DNA of 64,000 nucleotides from Pseudooceanicola marinus (GCF_020177265.1 NZ_JAIVMC010000007.1:1-64000), one strand, 5' to 3'; positions 34,403 to 45,356 are shown, numbered from the stretch's first letter. The notes: a model not told the origin generated them from the letters alone. Made by a program: numbers and translations.

Positions 34403-35689
34403 TTGAGCAGATCCGCGCCGCCCTTTTCCCGCTACGAATGGATGATCGCCTGGCGCTACATGCGCGCGCGCCGTGCCGAAGGGGGCGTGTCGGTGATGAC
34501 CTGGATCTCCCTCGTCGGGATCTCGCTGGCCGTCTTCGCCCTGATCGCCACCCTGTCGGTGCGCGCGGGCTTTCGGGCCGAATTCGTCGATACCATCCTG
34601 GGCGCCAACGCCCATGTGACCGTGCTGAACTCGGCCGAGGCCCAAGCCAATGGCACCGTGTCGCGGGTGATCTCGGATTACGACGCCCGGGCCGAACGCA
34701 TCGCGGGCGTCGACGGCGTGACCCGTGCCGCGCCGCTGATCAAGTCGCAACTTATGGCTAACGCCAATGGCCGGAATGCCGGCGTCGAGGTCTTCGGCAT
34801 CCGTGCCGATGACCTGGCCGCCATCCCCCGCATCGCCAACCCCGAGGAGTCCCAGGGCGAGCTGGCGCGGTTTGCCGAGGGCATCGCCATCGGGTCCGGC
34901 GTGGCGCGCGAGCTGGGGGTCATCGCCGGCGACCAGGTGAAGCTGATCTCGCCCGACGGGGTGAAGACCGCCTTCGGCACCTCGCCGCGAGTGAAGACCT
35001 ACGAGGTTACCTATGTCTTCACCGCCGGGCGCTACGACATCGACCGCACCCGCCTCTACATGCCCTTCGCCGAGGCGCAGAGCTTCTTCAACCGCGAGGG
35101 CGTGGCGGATGAGATCGAGGTGATGGTCGAGGATCCCGACAACGTCGACCGCTATGCCATCCCGATCCTGTCGGCGGCCGGGGAGCGGGCGTTGATCTGG
35201 ACCTGGCGCGATGCCTCCGGCGCCTTCTTGCGGGCGCTGACGGTGGAGGACAACGTGATGTTCATCATCATGGCAATCCTGGTCCTGATCGCCTCGCTGA
35301 ACATCACCTCGGGCCTGGTCATGCTGGTCAAGAACAAGGGCCGCGACATCGGCATCCTGCGCACCATGGGTCTGACCGAGGGCGCTGTGCTGCGGGTCTT
35401 CTTCATCTGCGGGGCCTTCACCGGCCTCATCGGCACCGCCGTGGGCGTGGTGCTGGGGGTGCTGTTCTCTCTCTACATCGACCCGATCTTCAGCCTGGTG
35501 AACTACCTTTCCGGCGGCGGGGTCTGGGATCCGTCGATCCGCGGCATCTACGCCATCCCGGCGAAGCTGCAATTGGCCGATGTGCTCTCCTCCGTTGCCC
35601 TGTCGCTGGCGCTGTCCTTCGGCGTCACGATCTTTCCCGCCCGCCGCGCGGCGCGGCTGAACCCGGTGGAGGCGCTGCGCTATGAGTGA
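34403..35689 (+). CDS. Lipoprotein-releasing ABC transporter permease (LolC/LolE family)
   Basis: A 428-residue inner-membrane protein with the FtsX-family layout: one N-terminal helix (~35-60), a large periplasmic domain (~60-280) and three C-terminal helices. Family motifs are [21 protein letters not shown] start [41 protein letters not shown] and [18 protein letters not shown]. With LolD it releases lipoproteins from the inner membrane for transfer to the outer membrane. The start is taken as TTG 34403, with GAGGAC seven bases before it; ATG 34442 is an alternative that would lose 13 residues. It overlaps lolD by 8 bases. Confidence 0.92.
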   Translation: MSRSAPPFSRYEWMIAWRYMRARRAEGGVSVMTWISLVGISLAVFALIATLSVRAGFRAEFVDTILGANAHVTVLNSAEAQANGTVSRVISDYDARAERIAGVDGVTRAAPLIKSQLMANANGRNAGVEVFGIRADDLAAIPRIANPEESQGELARFAEGIAIGSGVARELGVIAGDQVKLISPDGVKTAFGTSPRVKTYEVTYVFTAGRYDIDRTRLYMPFAEAQSFFNREGVADEIEVMVEDPDNVDRYAIPILSAAGERALIWTWRDASGAFLRALTVEDNVMFIIMAILVLIASLNITSGLVMLVKNKGRDIGILRTMGLTEGAVLRVFFICGAFTGLIGTAVGVVLGVLFSLYIDPIFSLVNYLSGGGVWDPSIRGIYAIPAKLQLADVLSSVALSLALSFGVTIFPARRAARLNPVEALRYE

Positions 35690-36365
35690 TCCGGTCCTGC
35701 AACTCGATGCCCTGGTGAAGACCTACAACGAGGGCGCGCCGAACGAGATCACCGTGCTGCGCGAGGCCTCGCTGGTGGTGAACCCGGGGGAGGTGGTGGC
35801 CATGGTCGCCCCCTCCGGGTCGGGCAAGTCGACCCTGCTGCATATCGCCGGACTGCTGGACGCCCCCGACCGCGGCCGCGTGGCGATCAACGGCGAGGAC
35901 GTGACGGGCCTTTCGGACCGGCGCCGCACCGCGATCCGCCGCGAGGAAGTGGGGTTCGTCTACCAGTTCCACCACCTGCTGCCGGAATTCACCGCCGCCG
36001 AGAATATCGAGCTGCCCCAGTACGCCGCCGGGCGCACCCGCACCGAGGCCGCCGCCCGTGCCGCCGACCTGCTGGAGCGCGTGGGCCTTTCGGACCGGGC
36101 CGATCACCGTCCCGCCGAACTGTCGGGCGGCGAGCAGCAGCGGGTTGCCTTTTGCCGCGCTCTGGCCAATGCGCCCTCTCTGCTGCTGGCGGATGAGCCC
36201 ACGGGGAACCTCGACCCGGCGACCTCGGACCGGGTGTTCGACATGCTGATGAGTCTGGTGCGCGAAACCGGCATGGCCGCGCTGATCGCCACCCACAACC
36301 TGGAACTGGCCGCCCGGATGGACCGCGTGTTGCGCATGGACGAGGGCGGGCTGGTCGCAGGCTGA
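35682..36365 (+). CDS. lolD: Lipoprotein-releasing ABC transporter ATP-binding protein LolD
   Basis: A 227-residue ABC ATPase. Walker A is [11 protein letters not shown] (Ala for the first Gly), the Q-loop region [15 protein letters not shown] is a LolD hallmark, the signature is LSGGEQQRV and Walker B is [12 protein letters not shown]. It hydrolyses ATP to drive lipoprotein extraction by the adjacent permease; since only one permease gene is present, the permease may act as a homodimer. This pathway feeds the lipoproteins encoded here (LppC-like, CyoA, the Slam partner). Confidence 0.94.
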   Translation: MSDPVLQLDALVKTYNEGAPNEITVLREASLVVNPGEVVAMVAPSGSGKSTLLHIAGLLDAPDRGRVAINGEDVTGLSDRRRTAIRREEVGFVYQFHHLLPEFTAAENIELPQYAAGRTRTEAAARAADLLERVGLSDRADHRPAELSGGEQQRVAFCRALANAPSLLLADEPTGNLDPATSDRVFDMLMSLVRETGMAALIATHNLELAARMDRVLRMDEGGLVAG

Positions 36366-36402
36366 GGCACGGCGCTCGGAAGCGCTCCCGCGCCACGGAC
36401 AG

Positions 36403-36435
36403 AAAAGGGGCGGCCCCGGCAGGGCCGCCCCTTTT
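36403..36435 (+). terminator. Rho-independent terminator after lolD
   Basis: AAAAGGGGCGGCCC (36403-36416), loop CGGCA, GGGCCGCCCCTTTT (36422-36435) form a perfect 14-bp stem with a T-run 37 bases past the lolD stop. It also faces the convergent RcnB-like gene. Confidence 0.92.
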
Positions 36436-36477
36436 GTCTCTGCGCATCCCACCGTTTAGGGGGGGCTCAGTCGCGGA

Positions 36478-36846
36478 TCAGTTCAGCAGGTCTGACACGA
36501 TACCGATGGCCGAGGCCACGGTCGCCGTGTCTCGGGCGATCCGGTAGACCTCGTTGTCGTAGCGCACGTAGCGATAGCCGTCGCCCGGCGCGCGCAGGCC
36601 GAAGCGGTCGTAGTCGCGGATCACCACGTAGCCGTCGGGCAGCCGGTCGCCCGAACGGTAGACATGGCGGCGGTCGTCAATCACCACGTCGCGGTCGCCG
36701 CGCTGCTGGTTGAACAGTTTCTTGGCCTGGCCCGGGGGGATGTTCCCTCCGCCCCAGCCGTTGCCATTTCCGTTGCCCGGGTTGGCATAGGCGGCGCCCG
36801 TCAGGGCGGTCAGGGCGGTGAGTGTGGCGAGAACGGTACGTTTCAT
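36478..36846 (-). CDS. RcnB-like periplasmic protein
   Basis: A 122-residue protein with a cleavable signal peptide (MKRTVLATLTALTALTGAAYA). The mature part starts with a Gly/Asn-rich stretch, then PPGQAKKLFNQQRGDR and the RcnB-type unit YRSGDRLPDGYVVIRDYDRFG and YRYVRYDNEVYRIARDT, in pieces. RcnB proteins are periplasmic and, in E. coli, help in nickel/cobalt homeostasis; many relatives have no proven metal role. A GGAGAT site precedes the ATG at 36846. It is a single gene. Confidence 0.8.
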   Translation of the reverse strand: MKRTVLATLTALTALTGAAYANPGNGNGNGWGGGNIPPGQAKKLFNQQRGDRDVVIDDRRHVYRSGDRLPDGYVVIRDYDRFGLRAPGDGYRYVRYDNEVYRIARDTATVASAIGIVSDLLN

Positions 36847-36996
36847 GGCTATCTCCTTTCGCAGCAGGTTGCCTGACCAACGCGCGAAGGGAAGGGGAGG
36901 TTTCCGACCGGTCAACGGATGGGCGGGAAGGTGCCGCACCGGCGAGGCAACGGGCGATGTCCCGCTGTCTCTGTCGCGGCGGGACCGCCCGTAGCC

Positions 36997-38955
36997 TCAC
37001 ACATCCAGCTCTTCCACGAACCTTGCGTTCTCCTGGATGTACTGGAAGCGCAGCTCGGGTTTCTTGCCCATCAGGCGTTCCACCAGGTCGCCGGTCTCGC
37101 CCGGTTCGTCCTCGTCGATGGTCACCCGGATCAGCTTCCGCGAGGCCGGGTCCATCGTGGTTTCCTTCAGGTCCTTGGCGTCCATCTCACCCAGGCCCTT
37201 GAAGCGGCTGACGTCGATCTTGCCGCGTCCGCCCAGGCCTTTCTCCAGCCACATGTCGCGCTCTTCCTCCGTCTGGGCATAGACGTGGATCGGGCCCTGG
37301 GTCAGGCGGAACAGCGGCGGGCAGGCGAGGTAGAGGTGCCCCTGGTCGATCATCGGGCGCATCTGGCTGAAGAAGAAGGTCATCAGCAGGGCCGCGATAT
37401 GGGCGCCGTCGACGTCCGCATCGGTCATGATGATGATCTTGTCATAGCGCAGATCGTCGATGTTGAACTTGGTCCCCAGACCGACGCCGAGGGCCTGGCA
37501 CATATCCGCGATTTCCTGGTTGGCGCCGATCTTGTTCGACGCCGCCCCCAGCACGTTCAGGATCTTGCCGCGCAGCGGCAGCAGGGCCTGGGTGCGCCGG
37601 TTGCGCGCCATCTTGGCCGAGCCGCCGGCCGAGTCACCCTCCACCAGGAAGAGCTCTGTGCCCTCGCGGTTGGTGTTGGAGCAATCCGCCAGCTTGCCGG
37701 GCAGGCGGAGGCGCTTGGTTGCGGTCTTGCGCTGCGTCTCCTTCTCCTGCTTGCGGCGCAGGCGTTCCTCGGCGCGCAGCACCAGGAAGTCGAGGATGGC
37801 GCCCGCCGACTTGCTGTCGGAGGCCAGCCAGTTGTCGAAGTGGTCGCGCACGGCGTTTTCCACCAGCTTCTGCGCCGAGGTGGTGGCCAGCCGGTCCTTG
37901 GTCTGGCCGACGAACTCGGGCTCGCGGATGAAGCAGCTGACCAGGGCGCAGCCCCCCGTCACCAGGTCGTCGCGGGTGATCTGCGCGGCCTTCTTGTTGT
38001 TCACCAGCTCGCCGTAGGCGCGGATGCCCTTCAGGATGGCGGCCCAGAACCCGGCCTCATGCGTGCCGCCCTCGGGGGTGGGGACGGTGTTACAGTAGGA
38101 CTGGATGAACCCGTCGCGCGTGGGCGTCCAGTTGATCGCCCATTCCACGCGGCCCGGCTCGCCGAAGCGTTCCTGGAAATCGACCCGGCCGCCGAAGGGC
38201 TGATCGGCATAGGTGGACGAGCCGTCCAGCGTTTCCTTCAGGTAGTCCGACAGACCGCCGGGGAAATGGAAGGTCGCCTCGGTCGGCGTGACCCCATCGT
38301 CGATGGCGGATTTCCAGCGGATCTCGACGCCCGAGAACAGGTAGGCCTTCGAGCGGATCGACTTGAACAGGCGCGCCGGCTTGAACTTGTGGCTGCCGAA
38401 GATCTCGGCGTCGGGGTGGAAGGTGGTGGTGGTGCCGCGCCGGTTGGGGGCGCTGCCCACTTCCTCCAGGGGCCCGAGGGGGATGCCGCGCGAGAAGCGC
38501 TGTTCCACCAGCTTGCGGTCACGGGCCACCTGCACGACCATCGAATCCGACAGGGCGTTGACCACCGAGGCGCCCACGCCGTGCAAGCCGCCCGAGGTCT
38601 CATAGGCCTTGCCGGAGAACTTGCCCCCCGCGTGCAGGGTGCACAGGATCACCTCCAGCGCCGACTTGCCGGGGAATTTCGGATGCGGATCGAAGGGCAT
38701 GCCGCGGCCGTTGTCGCGGATCATGATGGAGTAGTCCTCCAGCAGCTCCACCTCGATGCGGTTGGCGTGGCCCGCCACCGCCTCGTCCATGGAGTTGTCG
38801 AGAACCTCGGCCACCAGGTGGTGCAGGGCGCGTTCGTCGGTGCCGCCGATGTACATGCCCGGGCGCTTGCGGACGGGCTCCAGCCCTTCCAGCACCTCGA
38901 TGGACGAGGCGTCATAGGTCTGGGGTTCGGCGCCCTGCAGAAGATCGTCTGACAT
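36997..38955 (-). CDS. parE: DNA topoisomerase IV subunit B
   Basis: A 652-residue GHKL ATPase subunit. It starts MSDDLLQGAEPQTYDASSIEVLEGLEPVRKRPGMYIGG in two segments (MSDDLLQGAEPQ and GLEPVRKRPGMYIGG). ATP site motifs are DNGRGMP and GGLHGVGASVVNALS; the TOPRIM domain has LFLVEGDSAGGSAK and IIMTDADVDGAHI. Length and LRLPGKLADCS favour ParE rather than GyrB (about 800 residues). With ParC it decatenates chromosomes in the cytosol. It is divergent from the hemerythrin gene and has 172 bases of upstream space. Confidence 0.95.
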   Translation of the reverse strand: MSDDLLQGAEPQTYDASSIEVLEGLEPVRKRPGMYIGGTDERALHHLVAEVLDNSMDEAVAGHANRIEVELLEDYSIMIRDNGRGMPFDPHPKFPGKSALEVILCTLHAGGKFSGKAYETSGGLHGVGASVVNALSDSMVVQVARDRKLVEQRFSRGIPLGPLEEVGSAPNRRGTTTTFHPDAEIFGSHKFKPARLFKSIRSKAYLFSGVEIRWKSAIDDGVTPTEATFHFPGGLSDYLKETLDGSSTYADQPFGGRVDFQERFGEPGRVEWAINWTPTRDGFIQSYCNTVPTPEGGTHEAGFWAAILKGIRAYGELVNNKKAAQITRDDLVTGGCALVSCFIREPEFVGQTKDRLATTSAQKLVENAVRDHFDNWLASDSKSAGAILDFLVLRAEERLRRKQEKETQRKTATKRLRLPGKLADCSNTNREGTELFLVEGDSAGGSAKMARNRRTQALLPLRGKILNVLGAASNKIGANQEIADMCQALGVGLGTKFNIDDLRYDKIIIMTDADVDGAHIAALLMTFFFSQMRPMIDQGHLYLACPPLFRLTQGPIHVYAQTEEERDMWLEKGLGGRGKIDVSRFKGLGEMDAKDLKETTMDPASRKLIRVTIDEDEPGETGDLVERLMGKKPELRFQYIQENARFVEELDV

Positions 38956-39127
38956 GAATGGTCCCGGCTGCTCTTTTGGTGATCTGGGTTGGGGCATTAT
39001 GGCAGTGCGCGCAGGCCGGGGAAAGGCCCCCTGCGCGGGATGTGCACGGGCGTGCAAATGCCCCTGCGCAGGTCGCTGATTGCCGCAGCGGCATTCCGCA
39101 ATAAGTTGGTGACGAAAGGAGCCGTCG

Positions 39128-39700
39128 ATGACCGATCTGAGCCTGAACGAAGCCGCGCGTCCCCGTGCCCCCCGTATCCCCGGGGCAACCGATGCCCAGC
39201 GTCGGCAGGGCGGGCGCCTGGCGCTGATCCATGCGATGTACCTGCAGGACATGGTGCGCACGCGGACCCTGGTGGAGGAGATCGAGGCGGCCGCGACGCC
39301 CGATGAGGCCCGCGACAGTGCCGAGGCCCTGGCCGCCCGGCTGGAAGAGATGCCGATGCTGCGCAACCTGCGCCTTTTCGGATCGCTCTGCGGTCAGCAC
39401 TGCGCCCACGTCATGGCCCACCACGACATCGAGGAGGCGCATATGTTCCCCCATCTCGACCGCACCACGGGCGAGGGATTCGCTCCGGTGCTGGCGAAGC
39501 TGCGCGCGGAGCATGAGGTGATCCATGCCCGGCTGGAGGCACTGGCCCTGGCCACCCAGCAGATGATGCAGGCCCCGGGGGCGGCGGCCTATGCCCCCCT
39601 GAAGGAGGCCTTCGACGCGCTTCATGCCGATATGGAATCCCATTTCGGCTACGAGGAAACGGAACTGCGCGAGGCGCTTGGCGTCTACGGCGGTGTCTGA
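39128..39700 (+). CDS. Hemerythrin HHE-domain protein
   Basis: A 190-residue cytosolic four-helix protein. Likely iron ligands lie in LIHAMYLQD, HHDIEEAHMFPHL, AEHEVIHARLE and HADMESHFGYEE, the His/Glu pattern of HHE cation-binding proteins. Such proteins bind a di-iron centre and act in oxygen, nitric oxide or iron handling; the role here is unknown. The ATG follows AGGAGCC. A flavin reductase gene starts 24 bases downstream on the same strand, suggesting an operon and possible redox coupling. Confidence 0.85.
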   Translation: MTDLSLNEAARPRAPRIPGATDAQRRQGGRLALIHAMYLQDMVRTRTLVEEIEAAATPDEARDSAEALAARLEEMPMLRNLRLFGSLCGQHCAHVMAHHDIEEAHMFPHLDRTTGEGFAPVLAKLRAEHEVIHARLEALALATQQMMQAPGAAAYAPLKEAFDALHADMESHFGYEETELREALGVYGGV

Positions 39701-39724
39701 GATTTTTGACGGAAAGGATTTGTC

Positions 39725-40303
39725 ATGAGCAGCGACAGCAAACTGAAACTGAAGATCGTCATCGGCTCCACCCGGCCCGGTCGCGTGGGCCCCGACGTGG
39801 CCAACTGGGTCGACACCGGCGCCCGCGATCACGGCGGTTTCGCCGTGGAACTGGTGGACCTGGCCGACATCGGCCTGCCCCTGCTGGATGAGCCGAAGCA
39901 CCCGGCGATGCAGGACTATAAGCACGACCACACCAAGAAATGGTCCGCGATCATCGGCGATGCGGATGCTGTGATCTTCGTCACCCCGGAATATGATTTC
40001 TTCGCGCCGGCCACGCTGGTCAATGCGCTGCAGGTGATCGCCAAGGAATGGAAGTACAAGCCCGTGGGCATCGTCTCCTATGGCGGCATCTCGGGCGGTC
40101 TGCGCTCGGCCCAGGAGCTGCGCACGCTGATTGCCAACAAGGGCGCCATGCCGCTGCCCAACGTGGTGCCGATCCCCATGGTCTTCCCGCTGCTGGAAGA
40201 CGGCACGGTGAAGGCCAACGACCCGATGAAGGAAGGCCTGCAGGGCCTCTTCGACGAGCTGGTCAAATGGGGCCAGGCGCTGAAGCCGCTGCATTCGGCC
40301 TGA
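39725..40303 (+). CDS. NADPH-dependent FMN reductase family protein
   Basis: A 192-residue flavodoxin-like protein. The FMN phosphate loop is GSTRPGRVGPDVANW near residue 14; TPEYDFFAPATLVNALQ and VSYGGISGGLRSAQELR are the two other FMN-binding loops of the NADPH-dependent FMN reductase/ArsH-like family. It reduces flavin or quinones with NAD(P)H in the cytosol. It shares its transcription unit with the hemerythrin gene and is followed by two terminator-like hairpins. Confidence 0.9.
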   Translation: MSSDSKLKLKIVIGSTRPGRVGPDVANWVDTGARDHGGFAVELVDLADIGLPLLDEPKHPAMQDYKHDHTKKWSAIIGDADAVIFVTPEYDFFAPATLVNALQVIAKEWKYKPVGIVSYGGISGGLRSAQELRTLIANKGAMPLPNVVPIPMVFPLLEDGTVKANDPMKEGLQGLFDELVKWGQALKPLHSA

Positions 40304-40343
40304 TCGGGGTCTGACCGGGGCTTGATCCAGGCCCGAGATCCAG

Positions 40344-40379
40344 CCGGCGCCCGCCGCTCTCCGGCGGGGCGCCGGGTTT
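40344..40379 (+). terminator. Terminator-like hairpin after FMN reductase
   Basis: CCGGCGCCCGCCG (40344-40356) pairs with CGGCGGGGCGCCGG (40362-40375), with one bulged base, around a 5-base loop CTCTC, then GTTTG. It lies 40 bases after the reductase stop. Confidence 0.6.
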
Positions 40380-40425
40380 GCCGTCCGCCCTGGCAGCCCT
40401 CCACGGGGCGGGCGGCATGGAAACC

Positions 40426-40453
40426 GGGGCGTCCTTCGGGGCGCCCCTTTCTT
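40426..40453 (+). terminator. UUCG-loop rho-independent terminator
   Basis: GGGGCGTCC (40426-40434), loop TTCG, GGGCGCCCC (40439-40447) form a 9-bp stem with one G-T pair, capped by the stable UUCG tetraloop and followed by TTTCTT. It is the second hairpin after the FMN reductase and separates it from the MATE gene. Confidence 0.85.
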
Positions 40454-40550
40454 GTCCCGGCCTGCGCCGCCGCTGGCGCCGCCTTGCACCGTCGCGATCC
40501 CCGGAACAGGCGGCCTTGCCGTGGGCCCATGCCCGGCCTAAGGGAGAGGG

Positions 40551-41927
40551 ATGAGCACTCCGATGACATATGGCCGGCACCTGCGGGCGATCCTGATCCT
40601 GGGTCTGCCGCTGGCCGGCAGCCAGCTGGCGCAGATGTCGTTGTCGCTGGTGGATGCGGCCATGCTGGGCTGGTACGATCCCACCACCCTGGCCGCCGAA
40701 ACGCTGTCCATGGCGCTGTTTACCGTGCTGTTCCTGGCCGGCAGCGGCTTTGCCGCGGCGCTTGCGCCGCTGGTGGCGGCGGCCGAGGGCAAGGGCGACA
40801 CCACCCAGGCGCGGCGGCTGACGCGGATGACGCTCTGGCTGTCGGCGCTGGCCGGCGCGGTGATCCTGCCGATCCTGCTGTCGGCGGAGGCGATCTTCCT
40901 GGCCCTGGGCCAGACGCCGGCCCTGTCGGCCCTGGCGGGCGAGTACCTGGACATTCTGGCCTGGGGCATCTTCCCCGCCCTGGGGGCGATGGTGCTGAAA
41001 AGCTACCTTGCCGCGCTGGAGCGGACCAACGTGGTGCTGGTCGTCATGCTGGTTGCCGTCGTGGTCAACGCCATCGCCAACTACGCGCTGATCTTCGGTG
41101 CCTGGGGCTTCCCGGAGATGGGCATTCGCGGTGCGGCGCTGTCCTCGCTCCTGATGCACATCTTCACGCTGGTCTTCCTGGTGATCTACATCCAGCGCAC
41201 CCTGCCGGAACAATCCCTGTTCCAGCGCCTTTGGAAGGGCGACAGCGAGAGCCTGGGGCAGGTCTTCCGCCTCGGCTGGCCGATCGGTCTGACCCTGGTG
41301 GCCGAGGTTGGCCTGTTCTCCGCCTCCTCGGTGCTGATGGGCTGGCTGGGTGAGCTGCCGCTGGTGGCGCATGGGATCGCCATCCAGATCACCTCGATGA
41401 TCTTCATGGTGCACCTCGGCCTCAGCCAGGCGGTGACGATCCGGGCAGGCCGGGCACAGGGGCAGGGCGACATGCTGTCCTTCCGCCGCGGGGCCCACAT
41501 GGCGCTGGTGCTGGCCCTTGCCATCGTCGGGCTGTCGCTGCTGGCCTTCCTGACAATTCCCGACGCGATGATCGCGGTCTTCCTGTCGCCCGACGACCCC
41601 GCGCGCGAGGAAATCCTGGCCGTTGGTCGGGGGCTGCTTTACGCTGCGGCGGTCTTCCAGCTGGCGGATGCCATGCAGGTGCTGGCGCTTGGCCTGTTGC
41701 GCGGCCTTCAGGACACCCGGCGCCCGATGATCTTTGCCGCCATCAGCTACTGGGTGGTGGGCGTGCCTGCTGCCTGGGTGCTGGGCTTCCCGCTGGGCTT
41801 CGGGGGCGTGGGGATCTGGCTGGGGCTGGCGGCTGGCCTGTCGCTGGCTGCCGTCACCATGATGACGCGGCTGTGGCGCACGGTAGTGCCACAGGCGGAC
41901 GCGGAGGTCGCGGCGCGGGCAGGCTAG
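40551..41927 (+). CDS. MATE family efflux transporter (NorM-like)
   Basis: A 458-residue protein with 12 predicted transmembrane helices in two six-helix halves. It opens with LRAILILGLPLAGSQLAQMS, a MATE N-terminus, and has SLSLVDAAMLGWYDPTTLAAETL and, in the second half, RLGWPIGLTLVAEVGLFS (the repeated MATE motif). MATE pumps export cationic drugs or metabolites using Na+ or H+ gradients; no substrate can be predicted. The ATG follows AGGGAGAGGG. It is followed by repeat element copy B. Confidence 0.92.
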   Translation: MSTPMTYGRHLRAILILGLPLAGSQLAQMSLSLVDAAMLGWYDPTTLAAETLSMALFTVLFLAGSGFAAALAPLVAAAEGKGDTTQARRLTRMTLWLSALAGAVILPILLSAEAIFLALGQTPALSALAGEYLDILAWGIFPALGAMVLKSYLAALERTNVVLVVMLVAVVVNAIANYALIFGAWGFPEMGIRGAALSSLLMHIFTLVFLVIYIQRTLPEQSLFQRLWKGDSESLGQVFRLGWPIGLTLVAEVGLFSASSVLMGWLGELPLVAHGIAIQITSMIFMVHLGLSQAVTIRAGRAQGQGDMLSFRRGAHMALVLALAIVGLSLLAFLTIPDAMIAVFLSPDDPAREEILAVGRGLLYAAAVFQLADAMQVLALGLLRGLQDTRRPMIFAAISYWVVGVPAAWVLGFPLGFGGVGIWLGLAAGLSLAAVTMMTRLWRTVVPQADAEVAARAG

Positions 41928-42004
41928 GGGGAGAGGGGGCTTTGCCCCCCTTGGGCCCATGAGGGCCCAATTCCCCCCAGAGTATTTTCAGCTGTCGGAT
42001 GAAA
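41928..42004 (+). repeat. Intergenic repeat element, copy B
   Basis: It starts directly after the MATE stop: hairpin GGGGGC-TTT-GCCCCC (41935-41949), hairpin TTGGGCCC-ATGA-GGGCCCAA (41951-41970), then TTCCCCCCAGAGTATTTTC and GTCGGATGAA. This is the best-formed copy of the family also found at 26703 and 34180. Confidence 0.75.
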
Positions 42005-42036
42005 TGAGGCGGAGCCCGGGTGGGGCCGCGCAGGGC

Positions 42037-42450
42037 TCAGTCGCCCTCGCGCTCACGCAGCAGGCGTTCGGCGCGCTTGCGGACCAGCACCGTGCGCAGG
42101 TCGTGCATGGCCAGGAGCAGCGGATCGGTGATCGCGTCCAGCTCCTCGTCCGTGGCGCGGGTCTGCACCCATTGCGCGGTGGTGTTCAGGTGATCGACGG
42201 AGCGGAAGATGTCATCCAACTCGCGCGCCGCCAGAACCTCGCGCCGGGCCTCCATCCACTCGCGGATCGCCGCCAGGTCCTCGGCGTCCAGCTGCCGGTC
42301 GCCATGGGGCTTCACCTCGCCGTTGCGGATGTTGACCACCGCGATCTGGTCCATGGCGATGCGCCGCTGGCGGTCCTCCGTCGTCACCCGAAAGACGAAG
42401 GCGCCGTTGTCGCGGACGCGGAAGTAGTAGGGGGGCAGCTCGGCGGACAT
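42037..42450 (-). CDS. Conserved hypothetical protein
   Basis: A 137-residue protein without signal peptide or membrane segment. It begins MSAELPPYYFRVRDNGAFVFRV and then has a charged helical C-terminal part (REWMEARREVLAARELDDIF). I do not recognise a named domain. The start lies 11 bases after the aspartate aminotransferase stop on the same strand, so the two are likely co-transcribed. The coding pattern (GC at third positions) supports a real gene. Possible role unknown. Confidence 0.75.
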   Translation of the reverse strand: MSAELPPYYFRVRDNGAFVFRVTTEDRQRRIAMDQIAVVNIRNGEVKPHGDRQLDAEDLAAIREWMEARREVLAARELDDIFRSVDHLNTTAQWVQTRATDEELDAITDPLLLAMHDLRTVLVRKRAERLLREREGD

Positions 42451-42461
42451 CAGGCTCCCTT

Positions 42462-44160
<1,699 letters not shown>

Positions 44161-44161
<1 letters not shown>

Positions 44162-44457
44162 TGACCGACGCGCCCATCCCCTCCGCCCCTGTCGAATCCT
44201 ACCCGCAGGGAGAGCCGCGTGAGACGCGGCTGAAGCGCATGAAGATGCGCTCGATGCGGCGCGGCATCAAGGAGATGGACATCATCCTGATGCGCTTTGC
44301 CGAGACGGAGCTGGACGGGATGAGCGACGCGGAGCTGGACGACTACGATGCGATCCTGACGCAGAACGACCAGGATCTCTACCAGTGGGTGTCGGGGCAG
44401 AAACAGGCCCCCGCCAACCTGGCGCCGATGATCGACCGGATCGCCGGGCACAAGTGA
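44161..44457 (+). CDS. sdhE: Succinate dehydrogenase assembly factor SdhE
   Basis: A 98-residue small protein of the SdhE/YgfY/SDHAF2 family. The flavinylation motif RGxxE appears as RRGIKEMDIILMRF, followed by LYQWVSGQK-like helix QDLYQWVSGQ. It helps attach FAD covalently to SdhA in the cytosol. It is encoded with an XRE-type regulator in a tight pair; the succinate dehydrogenase genes are not in this window. Length fits the family. Confidence 0.93.
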
Positions 44458-44478
44458 GCCCCCGTGCGACGGAACGCG

Positions 44479-44504
44479 AAAGGGCGGCCCCGGGGCCGCC
44501 CTTT
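44479..44504. terminator. Bidirectional terminator between sdhE and surf1
   Basis: AAAGGGCGGCCC (44479-44490), loop CG, GGGCCGCCCTTT (44493-44504). A perfect 12-bp stem (loop opens to 4-6 in practice) with A/T ends for both strands between the convergent genes. Confidence 0.85.
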
Positions 44505-44527
44505 GTCGTTTCCTGTCCTGCGCAGGG

Positions 44528-45295
44528 TCAGCGCCGCCGCAGCTCGCTGCGCAGCACCAGGACGTAGCCACCGATCACCAGCAGCATCAGCGCGAACCAG
44601 GTCAGCGCGTAGCTGAGGTGCGAATTGCGGAAGCTGACCACGGTGCGGCCGCCGCGCGGCCAGGCCTCCGGGGCGGCGCCCGTCTCGGCATCGACGAAAT
44701 AGGGGGCTGCGCGGGGCAGGCCCAGGGCCTCGGTCATGGCGCCGATGTCGCGGCGATACCAGCGGCCCGCCTCCGGGTCGTTGTCCTGGGAAAAGAGCCA
44801 GCCCTCATCCTCGGAGATGCGCAGCAGGCCGGTGATGGTCACCGGGCCTTCGGGGCGGGCGTAGTCGTCCGACAGGGCGCGATCCTCGGGGACCACGCCG
44901 CGGTTGACCATGACCACGGTGCCGTCGTCGCGGCGCAGGGGGGTCAGCACCCAGTAGCCGGGGCCGTAGTCCGACGGCGTGTAGACCTCCAGCGTATCAG
45001 CATGGTCGTAGGTGCCCGAGAGCGTCACGCGGGTGTATTCGTCGCCCTCGCGGGTGATCCCGGCCCAGGCCTCGGGCCCGGGGGCGGCGACGGGATCGGC
45101 GTGGACGCGGGCGTCGACCCGTTCGATCAGGTCGGTCTTCCACTGCAGGCGCTGGACCTGCCAGGTGCCCAGCCAGGCGAAGCCCGCAATGCCGATCACG
45201 GCCAGCAGGGTGACGATGATCAGGCGGGGCCAGCGAAGGCCCCGCGACGCCGGGTCACGGTCGGGGGCAGGGGAGGAGGAGGGAGTGGGGGTCAT
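44528..45295 (-). CDS. SURF1 family oxidase assembly protein
   Basis: A 255-residue inner-membrane protein with helices near residues 24-43 and 232-249 and a periplasmic loop between. Family motifs are LGTWQVQRLQWKTDLI, then GPGYWVLTPLRRDDGT and VVMVNRGWVP-like VVMVNRGVVPED. SURF1 helps heme insertion or assembly of haem-copper oxidases. It lies downstream of cyoD on the same strand, which points to service for the bo3-type oxidase. A hairpin between cyoD and this gene may reduce its expression. Confidence 0.92.
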   Translation of the reverse strand: MTPTPSSSPAPDRDPASRGLRWPRLIIVTLLAVIGIAGFAWLGTWQVQRLQWKTDLIERVDARVHADPVAAPGPEAWAGITREGDEYTRVTLSGTYDHADTLEVYTPSDYGPGYWVLTPLRRDDGTVVMVNRGVVPEDRALSDDYARPEGPVTITGLLRISEDEGWLFSQDNDPEAGRWYRRDIGAMTEALGLPRAAPYFVDAETGAAPEAWPRGGRTVVSFRNSHLSYALTWFALMLLVIGGYVLVLRSELRRR

Positions 45296-45356
45296 GGGGG
45301 CCTCGGTCAGCCGGGGTTTCTTGGCACATGGGGAGCAGGGCAGGGCCCTTCAACGG

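Noticed and set aside
36919-38952. A 677-codon plus-strand open frame opposite parE
   Set aside because: parE is fully supported on the other strand with all motifs; the opposite frame reads as His/Gln/Gly-rich shadow sequence.
40263-41960. A 565-codon minus-strand frame opposite the MATE gene
   Set aside because: Shadow of a membrane protein gene, rich in Arg, Gln and His without a recognisable family.
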